Assembly (NCBI GenBank): GCA_027013265.1
Contig: JALUXQ010000113.1
Location: forward strand, 1-12,882
Direction of reading: 5' to 3'
Source: Campylobacteraceae bacterium
Lineage (GTDB): Bacteria; Campylobacterota; Campylobacteria; Campylobacterales; Sulfurospirillaceae
DNA: 12,882 nt
This document shows positions 12,116-12,882 of this stretch, piece after piece. Both the position numbers and the translations under genes were made by a program. Position 1 is the stretch's first letter, and each line of letters begins with the position of its first letter. Below the pieces are notes generated by a model. The model saw only the letters and a list, made by a program, of their open reading frames with translations, searched no databases and was not told the DNA's origin.

Positions 12116-12882
12116 TCAAATCTCTATGATTCTCTTTTTGGCTAGGCACATAGCAAAACCTTTTTCGTAGTAGGCCGCTTCGTTTATAAATAGAGCATAT
12201 AGCTCCTCTTTCTCTTTATACTCTATCACTTCCCCCTCTAGCGTTACAAAAAGAGGGTCTTTAGGTGTTAGTTTTTGGTAGTCATTATCTTGTAGATTTG
12301 GATGGATTGTTGCGTTTAGTTTACCTTTTTTATCTCTTGGGAAGTCTAAGAGTTTTATGTGGTCGAAAATCTCGATATTTTTATATACTGTTTGTAGCCT
12401 ACTACTATTATATTTTTCAAAAAAATCAAGCAGGTGATGTATCAGCTTTTCTGTTTTAAAAAATATATCAGCTCTTAGTACACCTTGAGGAATAGCTCCT
12501 ACTTCTATGGCAAAGCCATCTTTTGTGATTGAGTTCACAAATGAGACCTCTTTCGTGTCACCTCTCCATCTAAATATCTGTAAATTCGGCTCCATATCCT
12601 TTAGATAAGCGGCTGCTTGCCATGCTAATTTACTGTCATTGTCTATAACGATAGATAATCCCATGTTTGAAGTAGTAGAATGGAGATCAACTATGAAGTC
12701 AACCGCAGTTTTTTCGCTCCCTTTTGGTCCTAGTTTTGCATCTATATTTTTTGCTAGTATATCCTCATATGTAGATTTTGTAGAATCAGCTAAATCTTTA
12801 ACCATAAAAGCTCTGTTTAAATCTTTATCGAGGTACCTTGTGCATTTTTTTATAGCTCCGATATTTGCGTGTATGCAGATCG
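12116..12882 (-). CDS. Aspartoacylase-family zinc amidohydrolase, 5' part outside the window
   Basis: A member of the aspartoacylase/succinylglutamate desuccinylase family (M14-like zinc fold), which splits N-acyl amino acids such as N-acetylaspartate. The frame is open to the window edge; the internal ATG at 12805 is not the start, because codons before it encode conserved sequence (CTRYLDKDLNRAF, where DLNR carries the substrate-binding arginine). Visible motifs are DLHSTTSNMG with the third zinc ligand histidine, the catalytic glutamate in IEVGAIPQGVLRAD, HPNLQDNDYQ, and INEAAYYEKGFA near the end. About 255 residues are present. The missing N-terminal portion, about 60 residues if like human ASPA, should hold the HGNE zinc ligands. 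The similarity to vertebrate aspartoacylase is strong over these motifs, but the bacterial substrate is not known. Confidence 0.9.
   Translation of the reverse strand, partial: ICIHANIGAIKKCTRYLDKDLNRAFMVKDLADSTKSTYEDILAKNIDAKLGPKGSEKTAVDFIVDLHSTTSNMGLSIVIDNDSKLAWQAAAYLKDMEPNLQIFRWRGDTKEVSFVNSITKDGFAIEVGAIPQGVLRADIFFKTEKLIHHLLDFFEKYNSSRLQTVYKNIEIFDHIKLLDFPRDKKGKLNATIHPNLQDNDYQKLTPKDPLFVTLEGEVIEYKEKEELYALFINEAAYYEKGFAMCLAKKRIIEI

Noticed and set aside
12116..12805. Aspartoacylase gene starting at the ATG at 12805.
   Set aside because: Codons upstream of this ATG encode conserved family sequence (DLNR motif) up to the window edge, so the gene is simply cut by the edge.

Overview
The window looks like chromosomal DNA of a Campylobacterota (epsilonproteobacterial) organism, probably a Sulfurimonas/Sulfurovum-type sulfur oxidiser. 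I base this on the AT-rich sequence, AAA/TTT/ATA-heavy codon use, tight gene packing, TATAAT boxes with little visible -35, and the mix of genes. This is a judgement by eye; no database search was run.

Positions 1-5467 hold a mercury-resistance (mer) operon, all on the + strand. The order is a CopZ-type zinc/[2Fe-2S] protein (6-485), merC (495-932), merA (936-2330), merT-like (2344-2730), merP (2741-3028), an outer-membrane barrel protein whose start overlaps the merP stop (3025-3732), a small CGKC thioredoxin-like protein (3797-4048), and a tandem CcdA/DsbD-like membrane protein (4050-5342). A strong hairpin with a T-run (5434-5467) ends it. The classical core is complete: MerP as periplasmic Hg(II) scavenger, MerT and MerC as inner-membrane carriers, MerA as NADPH-dependent reductase. 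No merR or operator is visible; they would lie before position 1 or elsewhere. The accessory genes (Fe-S protein, barrel, thioredoxin plus CcdA-like conduit) are the most interesting part and suggest mercury handling extended to the outer membrane and to thiol-electron supply.

Positions 5468-8705 hold an orphan oligopeptide-type periplasmic binding protein (5498-6991) with a TATAAT box so close to its ATG that the mRNA may be leaderless. Next is a 170-bp gap with a perfect 22-bp inverted repeat (7039-7118), then msrP-msrQ (7162-8705), the Tat-exported molybdoenzyme and its heme membrane partner for periplasmic methionine-sulfoxide repair. recQ (8641-10728) overlaps the end of msrQ by 65 nt.

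Positions 10729-12882 hold an OmpA-family envelope protein with calcium-binding TSP3-type repeats (10762-11883), and a remnant of an MscS mechanosensitive-channel gene (about 11892-12072). A convergent hairpin terminator (12081-12115) follows. On the - strand an aspartoacylase-family amidohydrolase (12116-12882) runs off the right edge without its N-terminus. No tRNA, rRNA, CRISPR array or intact insertion sequence was seen, and no gene-free stretch exceeds 300 bases.
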